The position numbers and the translations under genes were made by a program. Below the pieces are notes generated by a model. It was not told where the DNA came from and searched no databases. It saw nothing but the letters and a program-made list of their open reading frames with translations. A stretch of 24,978 nucleotides of DNA from a virus: IMG/VR virus record IMGVR_UViG_3300042888_001115, positions 75,067 to 100,044 of that record; one strand, given 5' to 3'. Shown here piece after piece: positions 6,862 to 15,753 of the stretch (its first letter is position 1; every line of letters starts with the position of its first letter).

Positions 6862-7612
6862 CGTTTTGTTTTAAGAAATTATACAACTTTTTAGCATATT
6901 TTTTATTATGCTCTGCTCCAGCGTGTTTTATATCTGCCGATTTATCTATGAAATTGTCATAATCACCATCAAATCTATTTTCTTCCTTAATTGTAGTATC
7001 ATTTAAGAAACTACCATTCCATACCATAGGAACATTATTTAATTTACAAAAATATGTAATCAATAGATGATTTTTATACCAATTAATTAAATCATTTTCA
7101 TCTTGTGTAATTTCTAAAAAACCAGCATGCTCTTTTTTGCCCAAATCATCCTCTAAAAAATATCCCCAAGGATTAACGTGAAATGGTTCTAAGTCACCAG
7201 TACCTGTATAATATTCTTTTCGAGATGGATATGTATACATTATATTAACTAATTGTGGTCTTGCTGTTTTAAAGTAAGTTTGTAAACATCTGAAAATATA
7301 GTCATTACTTCTACCACCAAATCCAAAATTCAAATCTACTGCACCCGGTATAAGTTTACATAATTGATGTGACCATGTTTCCTCATCGTTAACACCAACA
7401 CCTTCGGTATGTGAATCACCAATACTCATAATTCTAAATCCATCTTTGTAAATAGAATCACCTCTATATCCTAATTCATTATAGGTATACCAGCAGTTGC
7501 CACTTTGGTCTGAACCACTTCCATTAAATTTTTGATTAACTCGTTCGTGTAGTCGCCATTTACAGGTAGCAACATCAAAACCATCTTTTGTCCAAAACTT
7601 TATTCCTTTCAT
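6851..7612 (-). CDS. SGNH/GDSL hydrolase
   Basis: 253 aa. Block I is canonical: IGDSHTEGVGV with Ser67. GFGGRSND follows as block II and the C-terminus has DIKHAG with Asp227 and His230, the DxxH dyad. This makes an active serine esterase or acetyltransferase likely, with sugar esters as probable substrate. A 38-bp gap containing TTTTTATTTATTAAATT precedes it, so it may start a new message. Neighbours are another SGNH and the sulfotransferase-like gene. Confidence 0.88.
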   Translation of the reverse strand: MKGIKFWTKDGFDVATCKWRLHERVNQKFNGSGSDQSGNCWYTYNELGYRGDSIYKDGFRIMSIGDSHTEGVGVNDEETWSHQLCKLIPGAVDLNFGFGGRSNDYIFRCLQTYFKTARPQLVNIMYTYPSRKEYYTGTGDLEPFHVNPWGYFLEDDLGKKEHAGFLEITQDENDLINWYKNHLLITYFCKLNNVPMVWNGSFLNDTTIKEENRFDGDYDNFIDKSADIKHAGAEHNKKYAKKLYNFLKQNDVI

Positions 7613-7650
7613 ATATAACTAATTTAATAAATAAAAACTATATTACCAAA

Positions 7651-8466
7651 TTAAAGCTTAGCTAATTGTATTCTAAATTTAACGTTTGGATATTTTTTTT
7701 CTAATTGTTGTACTGCTGATATATTTTTTTGGGAATCATCTATAAAGAATATATCATCATATCCCTTTTTAATCATATCCTCAATGTACTTTGCTTTCTT
7801 TTGTGGGTCTGCATCACCTAATGCCATTACATAGATACTACCCATACCAATATCTTTTAAGTATTGTTTAACAGGTGCATATGCTGAACGAGCAGTTAAT
7901 ATAGTTACTCTACGTTCCCCTTCACTACTTACAAATCTTTTAAGTAATTTTGTATAACCCAGTATTTGTTCGGGTTCGTTTACATTGTTGAAATCTGAAA
8001 AATCAAATTGGTCACCTTGTTTTGGTGTATAAACTGCATATTCCCCAGGACTTAATTTAGATTTTTTTCCACCTCTATGTGTTACAAAAATAAATGATTT
8101 TGTTTTTACTAATGTATCATCGAAATCAAATATTCTTAATTTCTTATCTTCTGCCATTAAATCTCTTAATAACATTGATTCCTTTACATTCAACTTATCA
8201 TCTTCAATATGTCCATCAACTGGCTCATATCCTCTATTTATTTTATCTTTCTTTTTATCATATGGTTCTTGTACACCAGGTTCATTTGGTTCACCATCAT
8301 CAGAATCAACCGTGTGTTTTTCTGCCGGTGCTCCCATATGTTTAGTATAGGTAGATGTAGCGTGATGTTGATTAAAATCACGTTCTGCTTCGGTTTTTTC
8401 AGTATCGGAAAGACCTGTATTTAAATGCTTACCTGTATCTTCTAACAAATCTTTTAACTTTATCAT
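7651..8466 (-). CDS. HAD phosphatase with disordered N-terminal extension
   Basis: 271 aa from ATG 8466, chosen because it overlaps the upstream TGA (ATGA), instead of the Met 9 bp earlier. The first about 107 residues are polar and probably disordered, starting MIKLKDLLED. The HAD core follows: DFDDTL (nucleophile Asp114, Asp116), LTAR with Thr191, QKK at 222-224 and IDDSQKN with Asp243/Asp244. All four motifs are present, so it should be active, unlike the smaller HAD at 1391. Substrate unknown. The opening LLED resembles a T4-type capsid-targeting peptide (LxE cleavage). Confidence 0.88.
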   Translation of the reverse strand: MIKLKDLLEDTGKHLNTGLSDTEKTEAERDFNQHHATSTYTKHMGAPAEKHTVDSDDGEPNEPGVQEPYDKKKDKINRGYEPVDGHIEDDKLNVKESMLLRDLMAEDKKLRIFDFDDTLVKTKSFIFVTHRGGKKSKLSPGEYAVYTPKQGDQFDFSDFNNVNEPEQILGYTKLLKRFVSSEGERRVTILTARSAYAPVKQYLKDIGMGSIYVMALGDADPQKKAKYIEDMIKKGYDDIFFIDDSQKNISAVQQLEKKYPNVKFRIQLAKL

Positions 8467-8783
8467 AGTCCACACATTTTTGTAAATTCACCTCTATTAT
8501 AAATAACATTCTCTTTATTGAATTTTTCAATCATAGAATGCAATACTTCTTCTCTATTTTTCATATCTCTAATCATATGCACAATTTCTGCAACACCCAC
8601 TACCATATCTCTATCGTTTTCATGTCCATCTTCTTCATTTACTTTTTTATTATCATGTCCACACTTGTGACAAACATAGATATTTTTTCCACCGTCTATA
8701 ATATCCCAAGACCACTTGCATTTGTCACAAATTATTTCTTTATTTGTTACAACTTCATTTAATAAATTTTTCAAAAGTATCAT
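8463..8783 (-). CDS. Zinc-ribbon protein with capsid-targeting-like N-terminus
   Basis: 106 aa. N-terminus MILLKNLLNEVV resembles that of the next gene. Cys19/Cys22 (CDKC) and Cys38/Cys41 (CHKC) with WSWDIIDGG between form a zinc ribbon, followed by GHDN; I recall this CKWSWDIxDGG..CHKCGHDN pattern in marine phage proteins. The rest is helical and acidic. It may be a virion or DNA-binding protein; function unknown. Confidence 0.75.
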   Translation of the reverse strand: MILLKNLLNEVVTNKEIICDKCKWSWDIIDGGKNIYVCHKCGHDNKKVNEEDGHENDRDMVVGVAEIVHMIRDMKNREEVLHSMIEKFNKENVIYNRGEFTKMCGL

Positions 8784-8998
8784 TTAGGATGTTTATTTAA
8801 ATATCGTGTAAGTAATATATAAGATAACCAAAAACAACCTGAAATTGAGTAAAAGATAACGTCTGCTCCCCAATACGAACCTGTCAATTCCATCATTAGT
8901 TTGAATAGTGCATCGTAACCCAGTGGTAGAAAGAACATCGCTAACATTAGTGATGTATCTTTTAAAACAGTTATTCTCTTTTTTGTCTGTTTTTCCAT
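8780..8998 (-). CDS. Two-helix membrane protein
   Basis: 72 aa, two membrane segments (about 16-36 and 46-63) between a Lys-rich N-terminus and LNKHPK end. Overlap of 4 bp (ATGA) with the following gene supports this frame over a longer ORF at 8793-9026, whose translation lacks hydrophobic helices. Could be a holin-like protein; no specific match. Confidence 0.7.
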   Translation of the reverse strand: MEKQTKKRITVLKDTSLMLAMFFLPLGYDALFKLMMELTGSYWGADVIFYSISGCFWLSYILLTRYLNKHPK

Positions 8999-9057
8999 TT
9001 TTTAGTATTATACTATCACCGTCCATTTAGGCCCTGATTTCGTTATTAATATTGAAC

Positions 9058-9378
9058 TTATCCATTCAATTGTTTCTTGTCTGATTTAGTTGATGTTTTT
9101 GCTAATTTTTCATTTTCTTTTGTAAGAAATTCAACTTTAACCGATAGTGCTGCTACTTGTTTAGTTAAATCTAAAATCATCATTCGTAAATCATCTTTTT
9201 CTTTACCGGCTGCTTCTAATAATCCTTCTAATTTAGCAATTCTATCTTTACAATCGTGTCTAATAAAATCTTCATCTCTTTCTTTATGCATTGCTCTTTT
9301 TTCATAGAATCTCCATGCAGATGCTCCACCTAAAATTGAAATTGCGGTTATTAATACGGTATATGCGTTTTGGTCCAT
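9058..9378 (-). CDS. Membrane-anchored coiled-coil protein
   Basis: 106 aa. One N-terminal membrane segment (residues 4-23, AYTVLITAISILGGASAW) followed by a long heptad-like helix (RIAKLEGLLEAAGKEK, LTKQVAALSVKVEFL, ENEKLAK). Topology suggests N-out/C-in or spanin-like arrangement; no family identified. A promoter-like TATTTATA lies upstream. Confidence 0.7.
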   Translation of the reverse strand: MDQNAYTVLITAISILGGASAWRFYEKRAMHKERDEDFIRHDCKDRIAKLEGLLEAAGKEKDDLRMMILDLTKQVAALSVKVEFLTKENEKLAKTSTKSDKKQLNG

Positions 9379-9420
9379 TGTTTTTGTGTATTTAAGGGGG
9401 TTAATACTATAATATAAATA
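9379..9420 (-). promoter_or_regulatory. Putative promoter
   Basis: Sense strand AATATTTATATTATAGTATT directly after the stop of the SGNH gene at 9421, 34 nt before the ATG at 9378, with TATTTATA at 9420-9413. Shares the core with four other long gaps in the window. A CCCCC tract and AAACA leader follow. Confidence 0.35.
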
Positions 9421-10263
9421 TTAAATAATTGAATGAAATGATGTATAATATCCAGGATCATTTAATATACTATTATATATATTATCCGCTACAATTTCAT
9501 GTGCTTCAAAATTAGGATGCGAATCATCTATTCCTAAATCATCTACTACTCTTAATTTATTTATAGTTACAAAATCAAAGATATTAGAAAATGAAATACC
9601 ATTATGTTGAATTTTTACAAATATATTCTCATCAAATTTATCCAAATTTTCTTTGTAATCATCTGAATATGATATTACTTTTAATATAACACCTTTACTT
9701 TTTAAAATTTTATGTAGTATATTAATCTTACTTATAAAATATGCACTTTGATTTTTTCTCCAACGTACCTCATCTAATGTAAATAATTCTAATTCTAATT
9801 CTAACTTAGTTATAAAATCATTTTTATCTACAACATCTATATTATCTATTAATTCTTTTTTTGATTTTACAAACCCATCATATGTTTCAAAATCTAATTT
9901 ATAAATCTTATTTTCGTATATAAAAAAATCTCTTGTAACATTTGTAAGTTGTAATATAACTACCTTTGGTTTAAAAAAATTATGGTCAAACTTGTCATCA
10001 CCCGGTAAGTATATAGAATTAGTTGATTTTTTTATAATCTCTAATCCTTCAAAAAAATTACTTGAACCTGAACTTGATACGATTTGATTAGGTAAATCTA
10101 ATTTTTTAGCTAAAATACTAGAGTATGAGTGTTTATAATTAAAATATAACTCATCAGTTGTAATTGTATTAAAATCTAATGGTAATCCTAGTTGTTTTCT
10201 TTTATAAAAGTGTAATGCTAATCCATGTGTAAATGAAGTGCCCACTGCTAATATCTTATACAT
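9421..10263 (-). CDS. SGNH/GDSL-like hydrolase
   Basis: 280 aa. Block I is GTSFTHG (8-14) with Ser10; SSSGSSN resembles block II; ILQLTNVTRDF sits at the block III position; and DDSHPNFEAHEIVADNI gives the terminal dyad Asp246/His249. This is the third SGNH-type protein in the window and diverges from the other two, so it is not a recent duplicate. Likely a glycan esterase or acyltransferase. Begins GTT-ATG directly after the stop of the Dps-like gene. Confidence 0.85.
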   Translation of the reverse strand: MYKILAVGTSFTHGLALHFYKRKQLGLPLDFNTITTDELYFNYKHSYSSILAKKLDLPNQIVSSSGSSNFFEGLEIIKKSTNSIYLPGDDKFDHNFFKPKVVILQLTNVTRDFFIYENKIYKLDFETYDGFVKSKKELIDNIDVVDKNDFITKLELELELFTLDEVRWRKNQSAYFISKINILHKILKSKGVILKVISYSDDYKENLDKFDENIFVKIQHNGISFSNIFDFVTINKLRVVDDLGIDDSHPNFEAHEIVADNIYNSILNDPGYYTSFHSII

Positions 10264-10266
10264 AAC

Positions 10267-10644
10267 TTATTTTAAAGTTAATAAATACTTAGTTTGATTT
10301 AATTTACCTAATAGTTCATCTCTTAGATTAAGTAAATCGGTATCTACTTTTGCATCAAGTGAATCTGTTAATTTTGTACACATATCAATTGCACCATCTA
10401 CTACACTAATAACATTTTCATCTGAAACATTTATGAATGTGTAACTTAATCCCGCTACCTCTATTCTACCATATTTACCCATTGCGATTTCAGTAAATTC
10501 ATCTATGTTAGCTATAATAGCATCAAACAATCCATCTAATGCAATATGTTTAGAATAAATTTTAGTTTGCCAATGAAAGAACTTAACTTGTACTTGTAAT
10601 TGAACAATATCTTGTATGTATTGTTGTAAATCTTTATTTTCCAT
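10267..10644 (-). CDS. DUF5856 / Dps-ferritin-like protein
   Basis: 125 aa, all-helical. KFFHWQTKIYSKHIALDGL followed by IDEFTEIAMGKYGR mirrors the Dps layout (HWN.., xxLH.., DxxAERI..G), with His24, His33, Asp48 and Glu52 in plausible iron-site positions. The short version is common in T4-like marine phages as DUF5856. Iron binding and oxidation or virion role are possible; the ferroxidase residues are not fully conserved. It overlaps the 557-aa gene by 11 bp. Confidence 0.8.
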   Translation of the reverse strand: MENKDLQQYIQDIVQLQVQVKFFHWQTKIYSKHIALDGLFDAIIANIDEFTEIAMGKYGRIEVAGLSYTFINVSDENVISVVDGAIDMCTKLTDSLDAKVDTDLLNLRDELLGKLNQTKYLLTLK

Positions 10645-12307
10645 TTGAATATTGTGTTTGATTTTCAGGTTTTGGAATATTATTTCCTAATTTTTTATCT
10701 TCCTGGTCATAATATCCTTTTGATGCTTGAACAATATAGTTTTCTGCATTTGTGATATGGTCTTGTATCCATCCTGGAATATCTTTCTCTTGGTCACCTA
10801 ATCTACCCATTAAATCGTTTACTGCTTTACCAATACTCACCAATGATGCTTTTGCCATAGAAACTTCGTGGTCTTGTACACCATTACTTGCTACTACATC
10901 GCCACCTGGTTCTTGCATATCATCTTCGTTTAGTGTAGTTTCGTTTACGGATTCACCTAATCTATCAATCATTCCACTTACAACTCTGTTAGTTATTTTA
11001 TGGTTATTATCATTAAAAGCTTTTAAAATCGCTTGATAAACACTATTACTACCTTTATAGTTGAACTTATCTATCTTTAGTTTTCTACCATTTTTTAATG
11101 TTACTAAAATATAGTCCGGTTTTACAAATTCATCCCAATCTTTGTAGAGGGGTGCCGCTTCGTTTACTATACTTTCACCGAACATACCTACGAAATCACC
11201 TTGATATCTATTACCTGGTCTTCCTGACATTGCGGTTGCAAAATCTTTTCTAATTTTTTCTTTCCCTTTAGATATATAGTTAAAAAGTTTTTTAGAATTT
11301 AAATTATAATCATCTATAAATTTTTGTACTATACTATCACGTGTACCTGTCAATCCAGCAATTTCTTTTGCTTCTCTACCCGTTCCTTCACCCATTCTTC
11401 TTTTAACTATTAACTCTTTTGCTTCTTTTCTAGGTTTGATTTCATTTTTATAGAATTCACTTAGTGTTGTATAAACAGTTTCATCAACATGCTTACCCAT
11501 TCTCCATCCACCACCTTTCTTTTCATACATCTTAACTCTTTCTGTCATTCCTCTACCTTCACATACTCTACCGGTTGCTTTCCACAAAATATCATTTGTT
11601 GGAGTAGGTTTTGTATCTCTCATTGTACCCAATGGTCCTTCGTTTTTAGTTTTTTCACTTACACCCGGTATTACTGCTGATGGTAATGCATCTAAATCAT
11701 TTGATGTTGGTTCTTCTGGTTTAGTTGTTACACTTCCTTCTTTAATATCATATGCCTTTGCATAATGTTCTAAATCTCTATTAATAGATACTAATGATGA
11801 TTTATCATTTGGATTTGCTCTTTTCATTTTATTTATAATACCTTGAAAAAATTTCTTTCTTCCACCTTCTAGTTTATTTACTTTATTTTCAAAATCTTTA
11901 ACTATTGCTTTAACTTTTTGTGGGTTTAATTTTCTACCATCATTCCAATTATTAAATGCATCTTTTGCATCTTTTGCTAATTGTGCAATTCCTAATGCTG
12001 ATAAAACTGTCACACCGGTTGCACCTAATGTTAAAAGCCATGCTAATACATGTAATCCAATTATTTGAAATGAGTTTAATCCCGCATCACTACACGCTTG
12101 CATAAATTCTCTAAATACTTCTGGATTTATAGATTCATCAATGTGGTCAGGTAATCCTTTATGTTTTGTTGATGCGAAATCTTTAGCTGATTTATCACTC
12201 ATATTATCGGCTGCTTTTTCTACTTCTTTACTTGCTGGTGTTTCACCTTTTTGTGCGGCGTGGACCATTCCCATAAATTTTTGTTGTGCTTTACTTACTG
12301 CTGGCAT
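10634..12307 (-). CDS. Large phage protein: DUF3008-like start, membrane segment, virion-type C-terminal motif
   Basis: 557 aa. Residues 1-25 (MPAVSKAQQKFMGMVHAAQK) match DUF3008, frequent at the start of T4-like phage proteins. Residues 80-110 are hydrophobic (one or two membrane helices). A basic middle follows, then FVGMFGESIVNEA and RKLKIDKFNYKG. Near the end MAKASLVSIGKAV...IPGWIQDHITNAENYI resembles the ELPEWVQSKIT.A.DY motif shared by many T4-like structural proteins. Best guess is a virion or head-internal protein. It has the clearest RBS of its region (GAGGA, 8 nt). Confidence 0.82.
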   Translation of the reverse strand: MPAVSKAQQKFMGMVHAAQKGETPASKEVEKAADNMSDKSAKDFASTKHKGLPDHIDESINPEVFREFMQACSDAGLNSFQIIGLHVLAWLLTLGATGVTVLSALGIAQLAKDAKDAFNNWNDGRKLNPQKVKAIVKDFENKVNKLEGGRKKFFQGIINKMKRANPNDKSSLVSINRDLEHYAKAYDIKEGSVTTKPEEPTSNDLDALPSAVIPGVSEKTKNEGPLGTMRDTKPTPTNDILWKATGRVCEGRGMTERVKMYEKKGGGWRMGKHVDETVYTTLSEFYKNEIKPRKEAKELIVKRRMGEGTGREAKEIAGLTGTRDSIVQKFIDDYNLNSKKLFNYISKGKEKIRKDFATAMSGRPGNRYQGDFVGMFGESIVNEAAPLYKDWDEFVKPDYILVTLKNGRKLKIDKFNYKGSNSVYQAILKAFNDNNHKITNRVVSGMIDRLGESVNETTLNEDDMQEPGGDVVASNGVQDHEVSMAKASLVSIGKAVNDLMGRLGDQEKDIPGWIQDHITNAENYIVQASKGYYDQEDKKLGNNIPKPENQTQYSNGK

Positions 12308-12333
12308 ATTTGTTTTCCTCTAATATATAAATA
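12308..12333 (-). promoter_or_regulatory. Promoter-like box and Shine-Dalgarno site
   Basis: Sense strand TATATTTATATATTAGAGGA then AAACAAAT and ATG at 12307. AGAGGA (12321-12316) is a real SD site at 8-nt spacing, unusual in this A-rich-leader genome. The TATTTATA box (12333-12326) matches the shared motif. Confidence 0.5.
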
Positions 12334-12338
12334 TAAGA

Positions 12339-13457
12339 TTAATTTACTTTAATTAATTCATTTTGATATTCATTGTAGTTTTTTATATATAGATTAAATA
12401 TATCTATTTTGAATTGCCCAATTTGTGTATTTTGTTTTAATACATATGGTACTTTCATTAAAAATTCTATGTTTTCGTTTGTTAGATGTTCTGCATTTAT
12501 TGTCACAAAACTATCATTGGTAAGTTCATCATTAATATCTTTTAACTTACTAACACCCTCAACTTGACCCAAATTATTAGTGTATATAGTTGTAAAGTAT
12601 GGTTCTAAAAATATAACTAAATCTTGTGGTGCATTATAAATGATTAACCCAATGTTATATTTTGGCATTGGAATTGGTTTGTGATTTATATCAAAATACC
12701 ATATACACCCCCATTTTCTAATATATTTTTTTGTATCGGTATCTATTCTACTTTGATAATCATCTTGTACTTTTTGTAAATCACCACCTTCAAATTTATG
12801 CCCTCTTTGTGTAAAATGATAAACTAATGCATCTCTACTTTGTATAATATCAAATCCACCAATTACCATTCTATGAAAAATATCAACATCTTCGATTGTT
12901 TGAAAATTTGTATCGTGTCCACCTAATATATTAATGTACTCATCTTTCAATACAAACCAAGGTGCAAATATACCATTGTTAGTTGTATTTTTTTCTATCG
13001 TTTCATAGAACTCATCAAACTTAGATTGATTAAACTCATTTGGATATGTACCTGCATCTAATTGATATTTTTCCTTACCTGCTGGATGAATTGGTGGCTC
13101 TACACACATACCACATACGATTTTATTTGTTCCCACATACTTCAAAATATTCTCAAAGAAATTTTTGTGAACTATCATATCTGCGTGCAAAATCCCTATT
13201 ACAGGTCTACTTGCTATTTGAAATCCATAATCGTATAAAACAGGATGTCCAAGTTTTTCACTATATATGTGGGTAATTGTATTTGTATGTTTTAATGATA
13301 ATAACCATTCATTTGTTCCATCATTACACCCATCCCCATATAGTATAACTTCAATATCGTCAGAAATATCTCTAACTGATTTATATACTAATTTTAAATA
13401 CTCTAAGTTATTATAACTTGGTATTACTACTGAAATGTCTTTTAATTCGTAACTCAT
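12339..13457 (-). CDS. Family 2 glycosyltransferase with C-terminal extension
   Basis: 372 aa. GT-A fold opening DISVVIPSYNN (7-17), then GDGCNDGTNEW and HADM (91-94) in the position of the DxD metal site. A second half (residues about 240-372) has no recognised domain and may contact the acceptor. Transfers a sugar from a nucleotide sugar to a glycan or protein; donor unknown. Overlaps the next GT by 4 bp. Confidence 0.9.
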   Translation of the reverse strand: MSYELKDISVVIPSYNNLEYLKLVYKSVRDISDDIEVILYGDGCNDGTNEWLLSLKHTNTITHIYSEKLGHPVLYDYGFQIASRPVIGILHADMIVHKNFFENILKYVGTNKIVCGMCVEPPIHPAGKEKYQLDAGTYPNEFNQSKFDEFYETIEKNTTNNGIFAPWFVLKDEYINILGGHDTNFQTIEDVDIFHRMVIGGFDIIQSRDALVYHFTQRGHKFEGGDLQKVQDDYQSRIDTDTKKYIRKWGCIWYFDINHKPIPMPKYNIGLIIYNAPQDLVIFLEPYFTTIYTNNLGQVEGVSKLKDINDELTNDSFVTINAEHLTNENIEFLMKVPYVLKQNTQIGQFKIDIFNLYIKNYNEYQNELIKVN

Positions 13458-14101
13458 TCGCCTACATCTTTTATGTGTCTACCCCACCCAGCATGCTTAC
13501 AATATCCTTCTGTAAATGCCATAGCAAAGTATCCTAATGAATAATAATATTTACTTAATTCTAATTCTCTACCTATTGGTTTATACCCATCTTCTGGATA
13601 ATCTTTCATTTTCTTTAGTGCAGGATTGAATGTAAATCCGTGCCAATGTCCATCAAATCCCCAACTTACTCTTTGTACTTTATTTCCCATTGGAGTTAAA
13701 TATACATCAGGTAAAAGTGGATGCCCTATATCATTTGGGTCTCTTGTTTGAACACAAATAATCTTATCATCTAAATCTATAATTTCTAAACAAGCTTCTA
13801 TAAATCCTTCTTTGTAAAATTCCCAATCTTCTTCCATATGAAAAACATACGGAGTAATTACATATCCATACATTTTATCAATAGTTGCAACCTGCCCTAT
13901 GTTAGTAGGGTTATACCAAAAACTTACTGATGGGAATTTTTGTTTTAAATGGTCATTACATCCTACCACACCACTATCATCTATAACATGAAAGTAATCT
14001 AATTCAATTGGATATGTGTTATATTTGAAAAAACTATCTAAGGTTTTCTCTAATAAATCTGGTCTATTACAACTTGTACAAACTACACTTACTTCTTTCA
14101 T
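13454..14101 (-). CDS. Family 2-like glycosyltransferase, compact
   Basis: 215 aa. VSVVCTSCNRPDLL (4-17) begins a GT-A domain; DDSG and HMEEDWEF (Glu90-Asp92) supply the metal-site region; WGFDGHWHGF follows. Short, without membrane helices, so a soluble enzyme. Located between another GT2 and a P-loop protein with 4-bp overlaps on both sides. Confidence 0.88.
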   Translation of the reverse strand: MKEVSVVCTSCNRPDLLEKTLDSFFKYNTYPIELDYFHVIDDSGVVGCNDHLKQKFPSVSFWYNPTNIGQVATIDKMYGYVITPYVFHMEEDWEFYKEGFIEACLEIIDLDDKIICVQTRDPNDIGHPLLPDVYLTPMGNKVQRVSWGFDGHWHGFTFNPALKKMKDYPEDGYKPIGRELELSKYYYSLGYFAMAFTEGYCKHAGWGRHIKDVGE

Positions 14102-14580
14102 AATCTTATTATTCTTTGTACCATCGGTTTGATATTAATTAATGATGGTTCAAAATATTCTTTAAATTCTTTAAAACTTTTAAAACTTTTAAATGTATTT
14201 TTTTTATCAACTATTTTTTTTAATTCATTATTTTTTTCAATAATGTAATTTGAATTATAATTTGGGTTATGTCTACTTTTAATTTGTATTTTTAATTCTT
14301 CTTCTTTCAAATTAATTATTCCAAATTTAATATTTTTATAATAATGTTTACACTCTAATATAAAGTTTGGTGGAAATATATTTGTTAAATAAATCTGATT
14401 ATCTTTATTAACCAATTCTAACATAACATCTATTAATAATATTTCATTTTCATATTCACCATTTGGTAATGCTTTTATCACATCCCAATCCACTAAATCA
14501 TAATCTTTTAATTTATTATTGTTTAGTGAACAAAATGTTGTTTTACCACTACATTCGGTTGTGAAAATTATCCAATTCAT
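14098..14580 (-). CDS. P-loop kinase-like protein with altered Walker A
   Basis: 160 aa. TTECSGKTTF (7-16) aligns with Walker A GxxxxGKT but has Thr7 for the first Gly. LVDWDVIKAL may be the second nucleotide-kinase motif. C-terminal KSFKSFKEFKEYF is a small repeat caused by TTTAAA-rich DNA. Could be a small-molecule kinase that phosphorylates a sugar or lipid, or an inactive relative. Overlaps the adjacent GT genes by 4 and 1 bp. Confidence 0.7.
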   Translation of the reverse strand: MNWIIFTTECSGKTTFCSLNNNKLKDYDLVDWDVIKALPNGEYENEILLIDVMLELVNKDNQIYLTNIFPPNFILECKHYYKNIKFGIINLKEEELKIQIKSRHNPNYNSNYIIEKNNELKKIVDKKNTFKSFKSFKEFKEYFEPSLINIKPMVQRIIRL

Positions 14581-15206
14581 TATAACGTTTCGTAAAGAGC
14601 ATTTTGTTTTTCTTGTCTTTCTATTTCTTTAATGTGTTTAATACAATATGTTTCATCTTGTGGAAATATTGTATAACTTTCAAATCCCTGTAATTGTTCA
14701 TGTACTTTACCTGCCCAAAAAATAGATTGTTTGTTTTGATATAATCTACCTTGAACATCAGGAAAATTTACCCATCCTTTCTCATTTACATTCCATCTCC
14801 ATTTTTGAATATGTGATTCTGTTAATCCATTCACTATATTAATTCTAGGAATAAAAAACATTTCAATAGTATCATTACCTTCTAATATATTTGATAATCC
14901 CTGTATTAATATTGGGTCTATTGTTTCGTCTGCATCTAATTGGAATATCCAGTCACCCGTACAATTTTGTGTAAGATGTTGTTTGTATGTTCCAAAATCT
15001 CCATTCAGAGGATATCCAATTGTTTTATCAATTTTTTTGTCAAATGTCAAATCATTAAGATATTCAAGTACTTCAACCGTCACTTTTTGATTATCATATT
15101 GAACAACAATTTCATCTACTTCTCTTTTGTTTTCTATTAGTAGTGGTAATAATGTTTGTATTTCTTTTATTTCATTTACAACCGTAATTGCATAACTTAT
15201 TTTCAT
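14580..15206 (-). CDS. Family 2 glycosyltransferase (WaaE-like)
   Basis: 208 aa. Short GT-A start MKISYAITVVNEIKEI, then LDADE at 90-94 (DxD-type metal site) and late WAGKVHEQL, the order seen in WaaE/KdtX LPS-core glucosyltransferases, where VHE follows the RLYQN region. Acts in the cytoplasm on a nucleotide sugar. TAATG overlap with the P-loop gene. Confidence 0.88.
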   Translation of the reverse strand: MKISYAITVVNEIKEIQTLLPLLIENKREVDEIVVQYDNQKVTVEVLEYLNDLTFDKKIDKTIGYPLNGDFGTYKQHLTQNCTGDWIFQLDADETIDPILIQGLSNILEGNDTIEMFFIPRINIVNGLTESHIQKWRWNVNEKGWVNFPDVQGRLYQNKQSIFWAGKVHEQLQGFESYTIFPQDETYCIKHIKEIERQEKQNALYETL

Positions 15207-15207
15207 A

Positions 15208-15753
15208 TTATATTATTTCTTGTTCATCTGTATTAAAATTTTTGAATCCTAATTTTGGTTTTAGTTTAGATACATCAAAATACAACTCTTTAATCATCTT
15301 TACATTTTTCTTTTTGTAAGTGCGATATACATCATATTTTTGCAAATCTCTATTATTTTTAACTGATTTTTTATAAAAGGTTCTACCACTTTTATCAATT
15401 AAGATTGCTTTCCTACCCGTGTCATATCCTAAATTTTCATTAAACGTTGCATCTTTATCTTCGATTTCTTTAATTAATTCACGAGTGTATGCTTGGTTTT
15501 GAATATCATCATATAATTTTAAAAATCTAGTTAATGGTAGTTCATTTAATTTTATACAATGTATCAATCCTTTTTGTGAATTTTTACCTAATACCAATAA
15601 CAATGGGGTTGTTGCGGCACTATATGATTCACTTACTCCTGTATCTTCATATTTGTAACCATATAATCTATAAAATCCGCCATTCTTAACTTCATTAATA
15701 GAGGTTACTATTTCTTTATAAAAATATTTTCTATAATGATGTATCTGATTCAT
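15208..15753 (-). CDS. Hypothetical phage protein
   Basis: 181 aa, basic. N-terminal part has YRLYGYKYEDTG and PLLLVLGKNSQKGLIHCIKLNEL, a pattern recalling a T4-like virion-associated family (YxYK...DxFPLVL...GINLHYL), but only distantly. C-terminal half is Lys-rich with paired YKKK and KSVK segments. No signal peptide or membrane helix. It lies between two GT genes and overlaps the upstream one by 23 bp. Function unknown. Confidence 0.65.
   Translation of the reverse strand: MNQIHHYRKYFYKEIVTSINEVKNGGFYRLYGYKYEDTGVSESYSAATTPLLLVLGKNSQKGLIHCIKLNELPLTRFLKLYDDIQNQAYTRELIKEIEDKDATFNENLGYDTGRKAILIDKSGRTFYKKSVKNNRDLQKYDVYRTYKKKNVKMIKELYFDVSKLKPKLGFKNFNTDEQEII

Noticed and set aside
8793-9026. 77-aa alternative frame overlapping the two-helix membrane gene
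   Set aside because: Lacks membrane segments and does not fit the ATGA junction, unlike 8780-8998.
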